NCBI GenBank assembly: GCA_028244835.1
Contig: JAOKBJ010000001.1
Span: forward strand, 186,001 to 250,000
Direction: 5' to 3'
Source: Methylophilaceae bacterium
GTDB lineage: Bacteria > Pseudomonadota > Gammaproteobacteria > Burkholderiales > Methylophilaceae
DNA length: 64,000 nt
In this document: positions 27,957 to 36,698 of the stretch, in pieces
Layout: every line of letters starts with the position of its first letter
How positions within the stretch are numbered: the first letter of the stretch is position 1
Program-made: the position numbers and the translations under genes
The notes under the pieces: generated by a model
The model's database searches: none
The model's input: only the letters and a program-made list of their open reading frames with translations
What the model was told of the DNA's origin: nothing

Positions 27957-29921
27957 TTAGAAATCAATTTTAAGTCCTGTCATCCAAGCTCTAGAAAAAT
28001 TGAATGCGTATAGCGAATTCGCATATCCTTGCAATGCATTTTTATGTTCAAAGATATTAGTTACTGAACCATAGAGTCTGACTTTTTTAAATTGCGGGAA
28101 TCTTTTAATTTCATAGTCGATGTTGGCATCTGTTGAACTATACGCAGGTGCTTTTTGTGCATTTGTATTCGCATAATCAGACATAATAAATGTTCTTTGT
28201 TTCCAAGTATGACTTAGATTAAATTGCATTTGATCAGAGAATTTATGCTGTAGATTTGCATGTATTGAATGTTTAGGCACGCCCGGTAAAGTTTTCCCGT
28301 CTATGAAGCCATCCGAATTTTTACCAATTTTTGCTTCAATGTATTTGTAGACTAGATTAATATTTGATTTATTATTAAATTTATAGGTATCATGAATTTC
28401 AAGTCCATATTTTTCAGAATTATCAATATTCCCATTTCCAACTGTACTATTGATGTAAACAATCTCATTTTCAAGATCCGAATAAAAAGCAACAATTTTT
28501 AATTTATTTGCTTGAGTAGTATGATTAACGCCCATATTTAAAGTATTAACTTCTGAGGGCTTAATAAATCCATTAAAGTCACGTCTAACAAATGTATAAT
28601 TTGGGGCGGGGTAGACCCCTTCAAAAAATCGATCGATATCTGGAGATTGGTAAGCGTGATTCACATTTCCAAAGAAACTTAATTGACTATCAACCACATA
28701 ATTTAGTCCCACATCCCAAGCAGTTAGTGATTCATGTGTTGAGTATCTAGCGGTTGCATCAGAATGGGTATAATCCACTCTCTCCTGTCTGAGCCCTGCA
28801 GAGAGTGCGGCTTTTTCAGGGAGCCAATTGGGTTGAAATTCTGATTCAATATATATAGCAATGTTATCTTTCGTTGTCGTTCCTATATTTGTAGTATCTA
28901 CGCGCTCCCCATCAAAATAATCAAGCCCTGTTGAGATTGTATAATTTTTTTCTAAGTATTCTGCTGAAAGATTCAAGCCTTTATAATCTTTAGTGTAAAG
29001 TGATCCACTTGCATTTAATGCATTGAAAATTTTGTCTTCGTAATAATAATCTGCATTTACGTTTAGTTTTTCATTTACTTTAAATTTAAGTCCAGCACTA
29101 TAAGTATCTGAATCAGTATCATAATTATTATATGTCGCACCAGAATTTTGGGCTGGGTTAGTTACAAATTCTTCTTTTGTCATGGAGTCCTTTAGATAAG
29201 TATTAATTCTTGAACTAGAGACTCCAAAATTTAATAGTAAGTCTTTTGATGCCACAATATTTAATTTAGCTGATTGTGATTTATTTTGAAAATTATCTTT
29301 TTGACCTGTTGTATCTCTATCACTAAACCCTGCATGCCTATCATCTGTTGCATTAACCGATAAGTTAAAATTCTTTCCTTTAAATCCAGCATTAGCAATT
29401 TTTTTAACTGTCCCACTGCTGCCAAGCGCAGTCTCTAAAGAGTAACCATTATAATCTTTAGTATAAATTTGTATCACACCTGCCATGGCGCCATCACCAT
29501 ATTTTACTGATCCTGTACCTTTAGCAATTTCTATTCTTTCAATACTGTTGATATCAATAGCTCCAATATGTTGAGAACTCTGGTCTATATTATTTAATCG
29601 TTGTCCGTCTACTGAGATAACAACATTTTGATACCCGGATTCAACTCCATAACCCCTCATATCTATCAACGGTTTAGTTTTGTCGCCATAGCTTGGCATA
29701 ACATTTAAAGATGTATGTTGAGCAAGGTAATCCATTAAAGAAGCACTTCCTGCTAATGCAATTTCTTTTGAGGAATGGATTTCTACTGAGTATGGTGAGA
29801 GACCTTCTTTGCTATCATATTTATAGTTTTTTACAATAATTTCTTCTGTTTCTATATTAGATTCTGCAATTACTGAAGTTGCTAGGATTGGCAAAAGTAA
29901 GAGTAGTTTTTTATTAAACAT
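27957..29921 (-). CDS. btuB: TonB-dependent outer-membrane receptor, probable vitamin B12 transporter BtuB
   Basis: 654 residues. A signal peptide (about 1-19, ends VIAES) is followed by a TonB-box-like TEEIIV, a plug domain (about 40-155 with DMRGYG, GQRLNNID, IERIEIAKGTGSVKYGDGAMAGVIQI) and a 22-strand barrel ending in the terminal phenylalanine of KIDF. Receptor specificity is taken from the cobalamin riboswitch directly upstream: only B12 or corrinoid uptake genes are normally under it. No TonB, ExbB or BtuCDF genes are in the window. Confidence 0.9.
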   Translation of the reverse strand: MFNKKLLLLLPILATSVIAESNIETEEIIVKNYKYDSKEGLSPYSVEIHSSKEIALAGSASLMDYLAQHTSLNVMPSYGDKTKPLIDMRGYGVESGYQNVVISVDGQRLNNIDQSSQHIGAIDINSIERIEIAKGTGSVKYGDGAMAGVIQIYTKDYNGYSLETALGSSGTVKKIANAGFKGKNFNLSVNATDDRHAGFSDRDTTGQKDNFQNKSQSAKLNIVASKDLLLNFGVSSSRINTYLKDSMTKEEFVTNPAQNSGATYNNYDTDSDTYSAGLKFKVNEKLNVNADYYYEDKIFNALNASGSLYTKDYKGLNLSAEYLEKNYTISTGLDYFDGERVDTTNIGTTTKDNIAIYIESEFQPNWLPEKAALSAGLRQERVDYTHSDATARYSTHESLTAWDVGLNYVVDSQLSFFGNVNHAYQSPDIDRFFEGVYPAPNYTFVRRDFNGFIKPSEVNTLNMGVNHTTQANKLKIVAFYSDLENEIVYINSTVGNGNIDNSEKYGLEIHDTYKFNNKSNINLVYKYIEAKIGKNSDGFIDGKTLPGVPKHSIHANLQHKFSDQMQFNLSHTWKQRTFIMSDYANTNAQKAPAYSSTDANIDYEIKRFPQFKKVRLYGSVTNIFEHKNALQGYANSLYAFNFSRAWMTGLKIDF

Positions 29922-29949
29922 TGTATTTTAGTTCCTAAATTCATTTATT

Positions 29950-29965
29950 CATGCCTCCCCGCATG
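29950..29965 (-). promoter_or_regulatory. Leader hairpin with GGGGAG loop before btuB
   Basis: CATGC GGGGAG GCATG on the minus strand, a perfect 5-bp stem and 6-nt loop about 30 nt before the btuB start. The loop and closing bases (GCGGGG) are complementary to the conserved CCCCGC of the cobalamin aptamer and nearly match the terminator loop at 30045-30064. Probably a kissing-loop partner that controls translation. Confidence 0.55.
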
Positions 29966-30033
29966 TTTTATGGCGCAACAATACATAGGAATTGATTTGA
30001 ATATTAATAAATTTAGATGATGAATTATTTAAA

Positions 30034-30064
30034 TTAAAAATAAAAAATTGCTTCCCCGCAATTT
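30034..30064 (-). terminator. Riboswitch expression-platform terminator
   Basis: On the minus strand AAATTGC GGGGAA GCAATTT (30045-30064) is a perfect 7-bp stem followed by TTTATTTTTAATTT. It lies directly after the cobalamin aptamer and well before btuB, so B12 binding could stop transcription. The loop GGGGAA is complementary to the aptamer's CCCC. Confidence 0.75.
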
Positions 30065-30074
30065 CTTGTTACGA

Positions 30075-30212
30075 TTGAATATAGGCCGGTCTCCGGACTC
30101 ATAAGACTAAATTTGCTGCCTTCCCAGGTTTCCCCAGTGACAATATGATGCAAATTCTTCCTTACTTACCGTTGCGGGGGCAGTGTAAGATTTTCACTTA
30201 ACTTCCCGTTTA
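30075..30212 (-). promoter_or_regulatory. Cobalamin (adenosylcobalamin) riboswitch aptamer
   Basis: Read on the minus strand, the core elements appear in order: GGGAAGTTAAGTGAAAATC, the CTGCCCCCGCAACGGT segment, the B12-box equivalent GTCACTGGGGAAACCTGGGAAGGC (split over the loop), and the closing GAGTCCGGAGACCGGCC. These match the cobalamin riboswitch consensus closely. It sits in the 368-nt leader of the TonB receptor and is followed by a terminator and a second hairpin. Confidence 0.95.
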
Positions 30213-30213
30213 A

Positions 30214-30238
30214 ATAACAATTTAAAAAAAATTGTTAT
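30214..30238. repeat. AT-rich hairpin between dgkA and the riboswitch
   Basis: ATAACAATTT (30214-30223) and AAATTGTTAT (30229-30238), a perfect 10-bp stem with a 5-nt loop. It lies between the dgkA stop and the aptamer, so it may end dgkA transcripts, but the stem is AT-rich and the T run is mostly inside it. Confidence 0.45.
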
Positions 30239-30289
30239 CACCTAAAATCAACAAATTAATACTACTTTATTACAATTTAAATATCAAGT

Positions 30290-30658
30290 TTAAAAAAATA
30301 AAATTGAAATCCACGTAATAAATGCATTCCCGATACCTAAAAAGCTAGCTACACTTCCTATGTATTTAATTTTTTTTGATAAGTGCTGATTGTTTAATGA
30401 AATCCTGCCTGCAACAGAATCGAGTGAATAATTAAGAATTTCTGTTATCGGTATGAGTAGTATGCTTGAAATTAAAAATATTTTTTGCACACCAGTTTCA
30501 CCAATTATCAATCCTACTAGAATTAGAATAAGAGAGAGATAAAATTCTTTTCTAAAATCATCTTCATTTTTAAATTTTTTTTTAAACACTTCTATTGAAA
30601 AATAAAATGCATTGATAAATACATTAAGCTCCACTTTATCTTTAAAAGGATTAATCAT
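30290..30658 (-). CDS. dgkA: DgkA-family diacylglycerol kinase, diverged active site
   Basis: Small three-span membrane protein, 122 residues, aligned over its full length with E. coli DgkA, which phosphorylates diacylglycerol at the inner membrane. Retained: the E of FKNEDDFRKE (E28 position), E and N of TEILN (E69, N72), K of KIKYIGS (K94) and GS. Changed: E76 is D, D80 is G and D95 is Y. E76 and D95 are important for catalysis in E. coli, so activity is uncertain; it may be weak, altered or lost. Upstream of the B12 riboswitch on the same strand. Confidence 0.8.
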   Translation of the reverse strand: MINPFKDKVELNVFINAFYFSIEVFKKKFKNEDDFRKEFYLSLILILVGLIIGETGVQKIFLISSILLIPITEILNYSLDSVAGRISLNNQHLSKKIKYIGSVASFLGIGNAFITWISILFF

Positions 30659-30760
30659 TAAAATTATCTCTGTAAAATTTAGCGAATTATAACAAAAAAA
30701 TAAGTATGGACAGTTACGTTTCTTGTATTATGTTATTTAATAACTTAGGGGGCAAATGAG

Positions 30761-31033
30761 ATGGCAAGAACTGTAAAATGTGCAAAATTAAAAAAAGAAG
30801 CAGAAGGATTAGATTACCCACCATATCCTGGACCTTTAGGCCTGAAAATTTTTGAGAGCGTATCAAAAGAAGCTTGGGCAGGATGGCTTGAGCATCAAAC
30901 CATGCTCTTGAATGAAAAACGTTTAAGTTTGGTTGACCCTCAGGCAAGAAAATATCTTACAGAGCAAACGGAGGCCTACTTTTTTGGTGATGGAGCAGAT
31001 GTCGCTGAGGGGTATGTACCACCAAAAAGTTAA
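30761..31033 (+). CDS. yggX: Fe(2+)-trafficking protein YggX
   Basis: 90 residues, the family length. [22 protein letters not shown] at the N-terminus carries the conserved cysteine, followed by [26 protein letters not shown], both signature segments. It protects iron-sulfur proteins against oxidative damage in enterics. It converges on phoU with 2 nt between stops. Confidence 0.96.
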   Translation: MARTVKCAKLKKEAEGLDYPPYPGPLGLKIFESVSKEAWAGWLEHQTMLLNEKRLSLVDPQARKYLTEQTEAYFFGDGADVAEGYVPPKS

Positions 31034-31035
31034 AA

Positions 31036-31737
31036 TTAAGAAAGTTCTTTTTTAATTTCTTTAAGTGATGAGTGCCTTACATCTTTACCTTTCACAGTAT
31101 AAATAACACTTTGTGAAATGTTTACTGCATGGTCGCCAATTCTTTCAAGTGATTTTGCAATAAACATACTCTCTAGGGACATGGAAATAGTTCTTGGATC
31201 TTCGAGCATGAATGTGAGTAGTTGTCTCATACAAGATCGATAGTCATCGTCAACTTGTTTGTCTTTTTCAAGGATATCGATAGTGTCACTTAAGTCTAAC
31301 CTTGCGAAAGAATTTAATGCTGTTTTAATCATACCTTGAACAGCTTTTGCCATTCCTTTAATTTCAGTAAACCGTGGCTTACTCATACGATTATCCTCGA
31401 AAATTCTAGTTGTTGATCTTGCTATTTTTGCAGCCTCATCTCCCATTCGTTCAAGATCAGTAATAATTTTAAGCATCATCATTATATTTCTTAAATCACC
31501 AGCAGCAGGAGATCTTTTTGCTATTAAAAGTGAAGTTTCTTCATCAATAGCCACTTCTAAATCGTTGATTTGATCATCTCTTTTCATAACCTGTTCGGCT
31601 AACTTAACGTCTGTGTTTAAAAGGGACTTAACTGCATTAGCTGTTTGCTCCTCCACCAAAGTACCCATTTCTAACACTTTTGCACGTATAGCCTCTAAAT
31701 CTGAATCAAATTGTTTATAAATATGCTCCGAAGCCAT
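31036..31737 (-). CDS. phoU: Phosphate regulon protein PhoU
   Basis: 233 residues, two three-helix PhoU repeats (about 10-100 and 115-220), each with the metal-binding motif: DLERMGDEAAKIA near 92 and SLERIGDHAVNIS near 198. PhoU mediates between the Pst transporter and PhoR. No pst or phoBR gene is adjacent; the gene stands alone between yggX and rpiA. Confidence 0.96.
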   Translation of the reverse strand: MASEHIYKQFDSDLEAIRAKVLEMGTLVEEQTANAVKSLLNTDVKLAEQVMKRDDQINDLEVAIDEETSLLIAKRSPAAGDLRNIMMMLKIITDLERMGDEAAKIARSTTRIFEDNRMSKPRFTEIKGMAKAVQGMIKTALNSFARLDLSDTIDILEKDKQVDDDYRSCMRQLLTFMLEDPRTISMSLESMFIAKSLERIGDHAVNISQSVIYTVKGKDVRHSSLKEIKKELS

Positions 31738-31796
31738 ATTTTGGTTTACCTAAATAAAATTAATAGTATTTGTATATTATGACAAATTTATGGCAA

Positions 31797-32468
31797 TTAA
31801 GCATCTTTCTTTATTGTTTTAACACCTTCACTAGTGGCAAGAAGTAAAATATTAGCAGGACGAACTGCAAATAATCCATTAGTAACAACTCCAACAATCT
31901 GATTAATTTGTATCTCCATTTCAATTGGATCAGCAATTTTAAGTTCATGAACATCCAATATTAGATTACCATTATCAGTTGTAAATTTTCTTAGTTGCGG
32001 CTGCCCACCTAGTTTTGTTAGCTCTCTAGCAACATAACTTTTCGCCATTGGTAAAACTTCAACGGGCAATGGAAATTTACCTAAAATAGGAACATACTTA
32101 CTTTCATCACATATACAGATGAATTCTTTTGCATTGGCAGCAACAATTTTTTCTCTGGTTAAAGCACCACCACCACCTTTTAGCATGTGCATATGTTCTG
32201 TTATTTCATCTGCACCATCGACATAAATATCCATTCCATTAATATCGTTTAAATCAAAAACTTCAATTCCATGAGATTTTAGTCTTTCTGCAGTGGCGTC
32301 ACTACTTGCAACTGCCCCATCTATTTTATGTTTAATTTGGGCCAACGCATCAATAAAGTAATTTGCTGTAGAGCCAGTTCCAACACCAATAATGCCAGAT
32401 TTTACATAATCAATAGCAGAATTAGCGACTAGCTTTTTTAGTTCATCTTGAGATAGTTGTTCATTCAT
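31797..32468 (-). CDS. rpiA: Ribose-5-phosphate isomerase A
   Basis: Interconverts ribose-5-P and ribulose-5-P. 223 residues. [11 protein letters not shown] (about 26-36), [16 protein letters not shown] with the catalytic aspartates, [14 protein letters not shown] with the catalytic glutamate and lysine, and LPVEVLP are all family signatures. Divergent from ilvA across 139 bp. In ribulose-monophosphate methylotrophs it supports the cycle; that link is inferred. Confidence 0.97.
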   Translation of the reverse strand: MNEQLSQDELKKLVANSAIDYVKSGIIGVGTGSTANYFIDALAQIKHKIDGAVASSDATAERLKSHGIEVFDLNDINGMDIYVDGADEITEHMHMLKGGGGALTREKIVAANAKEFICICDESKYVPILGKFPLPVEVLPMAKSYVARELTKLGGQPQLRKFTTDNGNLILDVHELKIADPIEMEIQINQIVGVVTNGLFAVRPANILLLATSEGVKTIKKDA

Positions 32469-32607
32469 TTTTTTAAACCTTTTTATTTGTCTATAATTAT
32501 TTTGAGATTAAGTCAATCTTTAACTTTTCTTTAACATTAAATTGATCAACTTAAAGTATTATATAGTTATCATACACGGCACTTTGTTGCTTGAGAATTA
32601 ACAGATT

Positions 32608-34134
32608 ATGAAAAATGAGTATAAAGACAAAATAGATAAAGCAAATGTTTATGATGCAGCTCTGAGGACTCCTTTGGAGAAGCAATTAAATTTATCAAAA
32701 AGATTTAATAATAATATTTTATTAAAGCGCGAAGATCTTCAGCCAGTTTTTTCTTTTAAGATACGTGGTGCCTATAATAAAATGAAAAACTTAAGTGATG
32801 AGAATCTTAAAAATGGGGTTATTGCTTGTTCAGCAGGGAATCATGCTCAGGGTGTTGCTTTAGCAGCAAAAATTTTAGAATGTAAGGCAACAATTGTCAT
32901 GCCTAAAACAACTCCTTTTATAAAAATTAATGCCGTTGAATCACATGGGGCTAAAGTAATCTTATACGGAGAAACACTTCATGAGTGCTTTGATCATGCC
33001 TTAAGCATTCAAAAAAAAGAAGGCTCAATATTTGTCCATCCATTTGATGATCCAGAAGTGATAGCCGGGCAAGGTACGATAGCAAAAGAAATTTTAGAAG
33101 ATTATTCTCGTCCAATTGATGCTATTTTTTGCTGCGTAGGAGGCGGGGGTTTAATTTCAGGAATAGCGGCTTATATAAAAGCTATAAAACCTGAAATAAA
33201 AATAATCGGAGTCGAAGCTGAGGGTGCGGATGCCATGACCCAATCTTTGAAGGCAAATAAGAGAGTTATTTTAGATAAGGTTAGTTTATTTGCAGAAGGA
33301 GCTGCATTAAAGCAAGTAGGAGAGCTTCCTTTTAAAATTTGTCAGCAGTATGTTGATGAAATGATTGTTGTTAGTAAAGATGAAATTTGTGCAGCAATAA
33401 AAGATGTGTTTGAAGATACTAGAACCATTTTAGAACCTGCTGGAGCATTGGCAGTGGCAGGTATAAAGTCCTATATTAAAAAAAATAATGTTGAAACAAA
33501 AACTTTTGTTGGAACTGCTTCTGGGGCAAATATGAATTTTGATCGACTTGGGTTTGTTTCGGAAAGAGCAGAAATTGGTGAAGAAAGAGAAGCAATTTTT
33601 GCTGTTACCATCCCTGAGAAACCCGGAGCATTTAAAACCTTTTGTAGCCTAATTGGTGAAAAAAATATTACTGAATTTAATTATAGGTATTCAAGTGAAA
33701 ATAGTGCAAATATTTTTGTTGGTATTAGTGTAAAAAACTTTGACGAAGCTAAATCAATATTTGAAATTTTAAAAAGAGCCTCTCTTGAACCAATAGATTT
33801 AACTCATGATGAAATGGCAAAGCTTCATCTGAGACATTTAGTCGGAGGGCATGCCCCAGAGGCAAAGGATGAAGTTATTTATAGGTTCGAGTTTCCTGAG
33901 AAGCCTGGAGCACTTTTGAATTTTCTAGAAAAAATGGGACATTGGAATATTAGTTTATTTCATTATCGGAACCATGGTTCCGATATTGGAAGAGTTTTGG
34001 TTGGCATGCAAGTTGATGAAGAAAGTAAAGAAGAATCCAAAGAATTTTTAAAGAATCTTGGGTATACCTATGTCAATGAAACTAATAATGAAGCTTATAA
34101 AATATTTCTTGGAAAAACTCACGAAAATCACTAG
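32608..34134 (+). CDS. ilvA: Threonine ammonia-lyase (biosynthetic threonine deaminase)
   Basis: First step of isoleucine synthesis, PLP-dependent. 508 residues. The PLP lysine is in FSFKIRGAYNK (about 47-57), with CSAGNHAQGVA and the glycine-rich phosphate loop CVGGGGLISG; the C-terminal 180 residues hold two ACT-like regulatory domains (AIFAVTIPEKPGAFKTFC and VIYRFEFPEKPGALLNF), so it is the isoleucine-inhibited type. Monocistronic by spacing. Confidence 0.97.
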   Translation: MKNEYKDKIDKANVYDAALRTPLEKQLNLSKRFNNNILLKREDLQPVFSFKIRGAYNKMKNLSDENLKNGVIACSAGNHAQGVALAAKILECKATIVMPKTTPFIKINAVESHGAKVILYGETLHECFDHALSIQKKEGSIFVHPFDDPEVIAGQGTIAKEILEDYSRPIDAIFCCVGGGGLISGIAAYIKAIKPEIKIIGVEAEGADAMTQSLKANKRVILDKVSLFAEGAALKQVGELPFKICQQYVDEMIVVSKDEICAAIKDVFEDTRTILEPAGALAVAGIKSYIKKNNVETKTFVGTASGANMNFDRLGFVSERAEIGEEREAIFAVTIPEKPGAFKTFCSLIGEKNITEFNYRYSSENSANIFVGISVKNFDEAKSIFEILKRASLEPIDLTHDEMAKLHLRHLVGGHAPEAKDEVIYRFEFPEKPGALLNFLEKMGHWNISLFHYRNHGSDIGRVLVGMQVDEESKEESKEFLKNLGYTYVNETNNEAYKIFLGKTHENH

Positions 34135-34166
34135 CCAATAAATAATTAATTGTATTAGAATCATTT

Positions 34167-34194
34167 AAATAATAAATAATAAATAATAAATAAT
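34167..34194. repeat. Tandem heptanucleotide repeat (AAATAAT) x4
   Basis: Four perfect copies of AAATAAT, 24 bp before the start of the beta-propeller lipoprotein gene. The position between possible promoter and start codon is one where copy-number change could alter expression. Confidence 0.8.
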
Positions 34195-34218
34195 TTTAAT
34201 TAAAGGAATAATATTAGG

Positions 34219-35283
34219 ATGAAGACTTTCAAAATATTTTTACTCTCAATTTTTTTATTTGGATGTGGAAATTCAGATAAAGGTAAGGCTTACGTAACCT
34301 CACAAAAGGGGGGTATTTCAGTTATTGACTTAAACTCAATGGAAATAATTGAAGAAATTAATGTTGGGGCAACATTCCCTAGAGGAATCGGAGTGACTGA
34401 GGACGGAAAATATTTAATTACGGCTAATAAAGGCGATGCAAATTTATCAATTATTAATTCAAAGACTAAGGAAGTTAAAAATATAGATGTTGGAATTAAC
34501 CCAGAGTTTGTGAGGGTGCATGAAGGGCAAGTGTTTGTATCAACTGAACCATCATCAAAAGGAAAGCCACCTGAAAAAGGTGAAATGCATCATGAGGAGG
34601 AGGATGACGAAGACAAAATACCAGCAAAAGTTGCTGTAGTTGATCTTGCTAAGGGAGAAAAGGTGAGAGAAATCACTGCTGGCCCAGAAACTGAGGGTAT
34701 TGAATTTAGTAAAGATGGAAAGCAAATCATAGTAACTAATGAGGCTGATAATTCAATTACAATTCATGACTATAAATCAGGTGATTTATTAAAAACTTTT
34801 TCTACAGAACCTTATGGGCTTCGACCAAGGGGGATTAAAGTTTCTCCTGATGGTAAATTCTACGTCGCAACCTTAGAGTTTAGTGCTAATTTTATTGTCT
34901 TAGATAAAGAATTTAATCATGTTAAGACAGTAAAAACTGGAAAATCACCTTACGGAGTAAGTTTTAATTCCAAGGGGGATAAGCTCTATGTGGCTGCTGG
35001 GAGAGCTCGAACTTTAGAAGTCTTTGACGGTAAAGACTTTACAAAAATTAAAGAGTTAAAGACAGAAGGGAAAAGGTGTTGGCACTTTACTTTCACACCG
35101 GACAATAAAAATATTATGTTGGCTTGTGGGAGGTCAGATGAAGTTTTATTGATTGATGCAGATACTTTAAATATTAAAAAGCGTATTCCAGTTGCTGGAA
35201 TTCCTTGGGGAATAATTACATACCCAAAAGCAATTGGCAGTTTAGATCAGAAAGAAAGCCATTTAGGTCATTCGCATGATTAA
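34219..35283 (+). CDS. YVTN-type beta-propeller lipoprotein with His/acid-rich insert
   Basis: 354 residues. Signal sequence with lipobox LFGC (Cys about 18), so a lipoprotein. Repeated beta-propeller blades of the YVTN/PQQ-associated kind cover the rest (ITANKGDANLSIINSKTKE; IVTNEADNSITIHDYKSGD; YVAAGRARTLEVFDGKD). Between blades, about residues 112-134, is an insert with MHHEEEDDEDK, and the protein ends SHLGHSHD; both look metal-binding. Related propellers occur next to PQQ-dependent dehydrogenases in methylotrophs, but no such gene is in this window. Confidence 0.75.
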   Translation: MKTFKIFLLSIFLFGCGNSDKGKAYVTSQKGGISVIDLNSMEIIEEINVGATFPRGIGVTEDGKYLITANKGDANLSIINSKTKEVKNIDVGINPEFVRVHEGQVFVSTEPSSKGKPPEKGEMHHEEEDDEDKIPAKVAVVDLAKGEKVREITAGPETEGIEFSKDGKQIIVTNEADNSITIHDYKSGDLLKTFSTEPYGLRPRGIKVSPDGKFYVATLEFSANFIVLDKEFNHVKTVKTGKSPYGVSFNSKGDKLYVAAGRARTLEVFDGKDFTKIKELKTEGKRCWHFTFTPDNKNIMLACGRSDEVLLIDADTLNIKKRIPVAGIPWGIITYPKAIGSLDQKESHLGHSHD

Positions 35284-35305
35284 ATTCAAAAAATTAAAAA
35301 AATAA

Positions 35306-35770
35306 TCATAAAATCGTATTAATAAATGACCATTCACTTTGAGAAACTGGAGTAATTGATAACCTATTGCCTTTTCTCAAGATCATCATGTTTTTTAACT
35401 CAGAGTAATTTCTCAATTTTCTTAACTCAATCAATTGTAATTTCTTCACTAGAGTGACATCTACATTGAGCCATCTTGGATTTTCAGGCGTAGATTTTGG
35501 ATCATAATATTTATTATCTTTTAAGAATTGAAGGGGGTCTGGGTATGCAAGTTTTGTAATTTCCATTATTCCCACAATTCCTGGCAATTCACAGTTTGAT
35601 TGATAAAAAAAAGCTAAGTCGCCTAATGACATATCATCTCTCATAAAATTTCTAGCCTGATAATTCCTAATCCCTTTTGTTGGAATCCAATCGACTGTTT
35701 TTGTTGGAGCTTTTTCTAAATCTTCAATTGTAAAAACTGATGGTTCTGATTTCATTAGCCAGTAACGCAT
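35306..35770 (-). CDS. EVE domain-containing protein
   Basis: 154 residues, single EVE domain (PUA-like fold): YWLMKSEPSVFTIEDL at the N-terminus, WIPTKGIRNYQARNFMRDDMSLGDLAFFYQSN, and the C-terminal VTLVKKLQLIELR and LRKGNRLSITPVSQSEW. EVE proteins bind modified nucleotides in DNA or RNA. It is divergent from the DUF2237 gene and converges on the beta-propeller gene with a 22-nt gap. No restriction or defence gene adjoins it, so a housekeeping role is more likely. Confidence 0.93.
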   Translation of the reverse strand: MRYWLMKSEPSVFTIEDLEKAPTKTVDWIPTKGIRNYQARNFMRDDMSLGDLAFFYQSNCELPGIVGIMEITKLAYPDPLQFLKDNKYYDPKSTPENPRWLNVDVTLVKKLQLIELRKLRNYSELKNMMILRKGNRLSITPVSQSEWSFINTIL

Positions 35771-35835
35771 ATTAAAGGGTTCCTTAATTAATATATTATT
35801 GTTATGTTAATAGAAGTTTAATACAAGAGAAAATT

Positions 35836-36198
35836 ATGGAAAAGAAAAATGTATTAGGAACTGCTTTAAAGGTATGCAGTCTAGAGCCCTTAACTGGCTA
35901 TTTTAGAAATGGTGAATGTGATCATTGTCAATCAGATACTGGGAATCATACTGTTTGTGCCGAGGTAAATGAGGAATTTTTGTCTTTTTCAAAAGCACAA
36001 GGCAATGATTTGACCACCCCTCGACCAGAGTATAATTTTTTAGGATTACAAGCCGGGGACCGGTGGTGTTTATGCGCAAATCGCTGGCTAGAAGCAGCAG
36101 AAGCTGGCTGTGCACCTCCTGTAATTTTAGAGTCTACCCATGAGAAGGCTTTAGAGGTTATTACATTAAGCGACTTACAATATCATAGCCTAAGATAA
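35836..36198 (+). CDS. DUF2237 family protein
   Basis: 120 residues. The family's landmarks are present: NVLGTALKVCS, PLTGYFRNGEC, TGNHTVCAEV, GLQAGDRWCLCANRW and a HEKALEVITLSDLQ end. Five conserved cysteines suggest metal or redox chemistry, but the function is not known. Stands alone, facing 6S RNA. Confidence 0.9.
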   Translation: MEKKNVLGTALKVCSLEPLTGYFRNGECDHCQSDTGNHTVCAEVNEEFLSFSKAQGNDLTTPRPEYNFLGLQAGDRWCLCANRWLEAAEAGCAPPVILESTHEKALEVITLSDLQYHSLR

Positions 36199-36202
36199 AT
36201 TT

Positions 36203-36394
36203 ACTTGGATGTTGCCTAGACCAGCATCCAGAACCAAAGGTTCAAGTGGTAATAATCTAAGATGCTTTAGGTTCGCTCGCCAAGAGCCCTTATAAGGTTA
36301 CCCAATCGTGAGCGATCACACCACATTCTGATTGATTAAAACCGACGCTATAGACTAGTTCAAAGAATAATTAGCCTAAGCAACATCAAAATAA
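36203..36394 (-). ncRNA. ssrS: 6S RNA
   Basis: On the minus strand the ends pair: TTGATGTTGCTTAGGC near the 5' end with TAGGCAACATCCAAG at the 3' end, the long closing stem of 6S RNA; the middle holds GGCTCTTGGCGAGCGAAC and GATCGCTCACGATTG around a large open bulge that mimics an open promoter. It directly follows zapA, the conserved position in beta- and gammaproteobacteria. 6S RNA sequesters sigma-70 holoenzyme in stationary phase. End coordinates are approximate. Confidence 0.88.
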
Positions 36395-36403
36395 ACTTAT
36401 TAA

Positions 36404-36694
36404 TTAGTGATTTTCTAATACTTTATCAATTAACAAATTAAAATTTGTAATTTTATTTTGATAATCAAGTGTATGTAAATCTTTATTATCACCTTGATTC
36501 AAAAACTCATGAGTAATATCTAATGCAGCTTTAATAATTGTTTTATCAACCCCAATTGTTAAGCCAGACTGTTGAATCTCATCAACTTTATGTTTTAAAT
36601 AGCTTATTGATTTTTGGAGATTTTCTTCCTCATCTTCTGGGCAAGATACAGTAAAATCTCTTCCTAATATATTTACTTCAATTTGTTTTGTCAT
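36404..36694 (-). CDS. zapA: Cell division protein ZapA
   Basis: 96 residues. N-terminal domain with VNILGRDFTVSCPEDEEENLQKSISYL, then a long coiled-coil helix (KTIIKAALDITHEFL). ZapA bundles FtsZ filaments at the Z ring. It is 4 nt after the small zapB-like gene and just before 6S RNA, the usual order. Confidence 0.92.
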   Translation of the reverse strand: MTKQIEVNILGRDFTVSCPEDEEENLQKSISYLKHKVDEIQQSGLTIGVDKTIIKAALDITHEFLNQGDNKDLHTLDYQNKITNFNLLIDKVLENH

Positions 36695-36698
36695 ATTT

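Noticed and set aside
35306-36198. EVE and DUF2237 pair as a possible defence island
   Set aside because: No nuclease, methylase or other defence gene is nearby; both occur as stand-alone genes in many proteobacteria.
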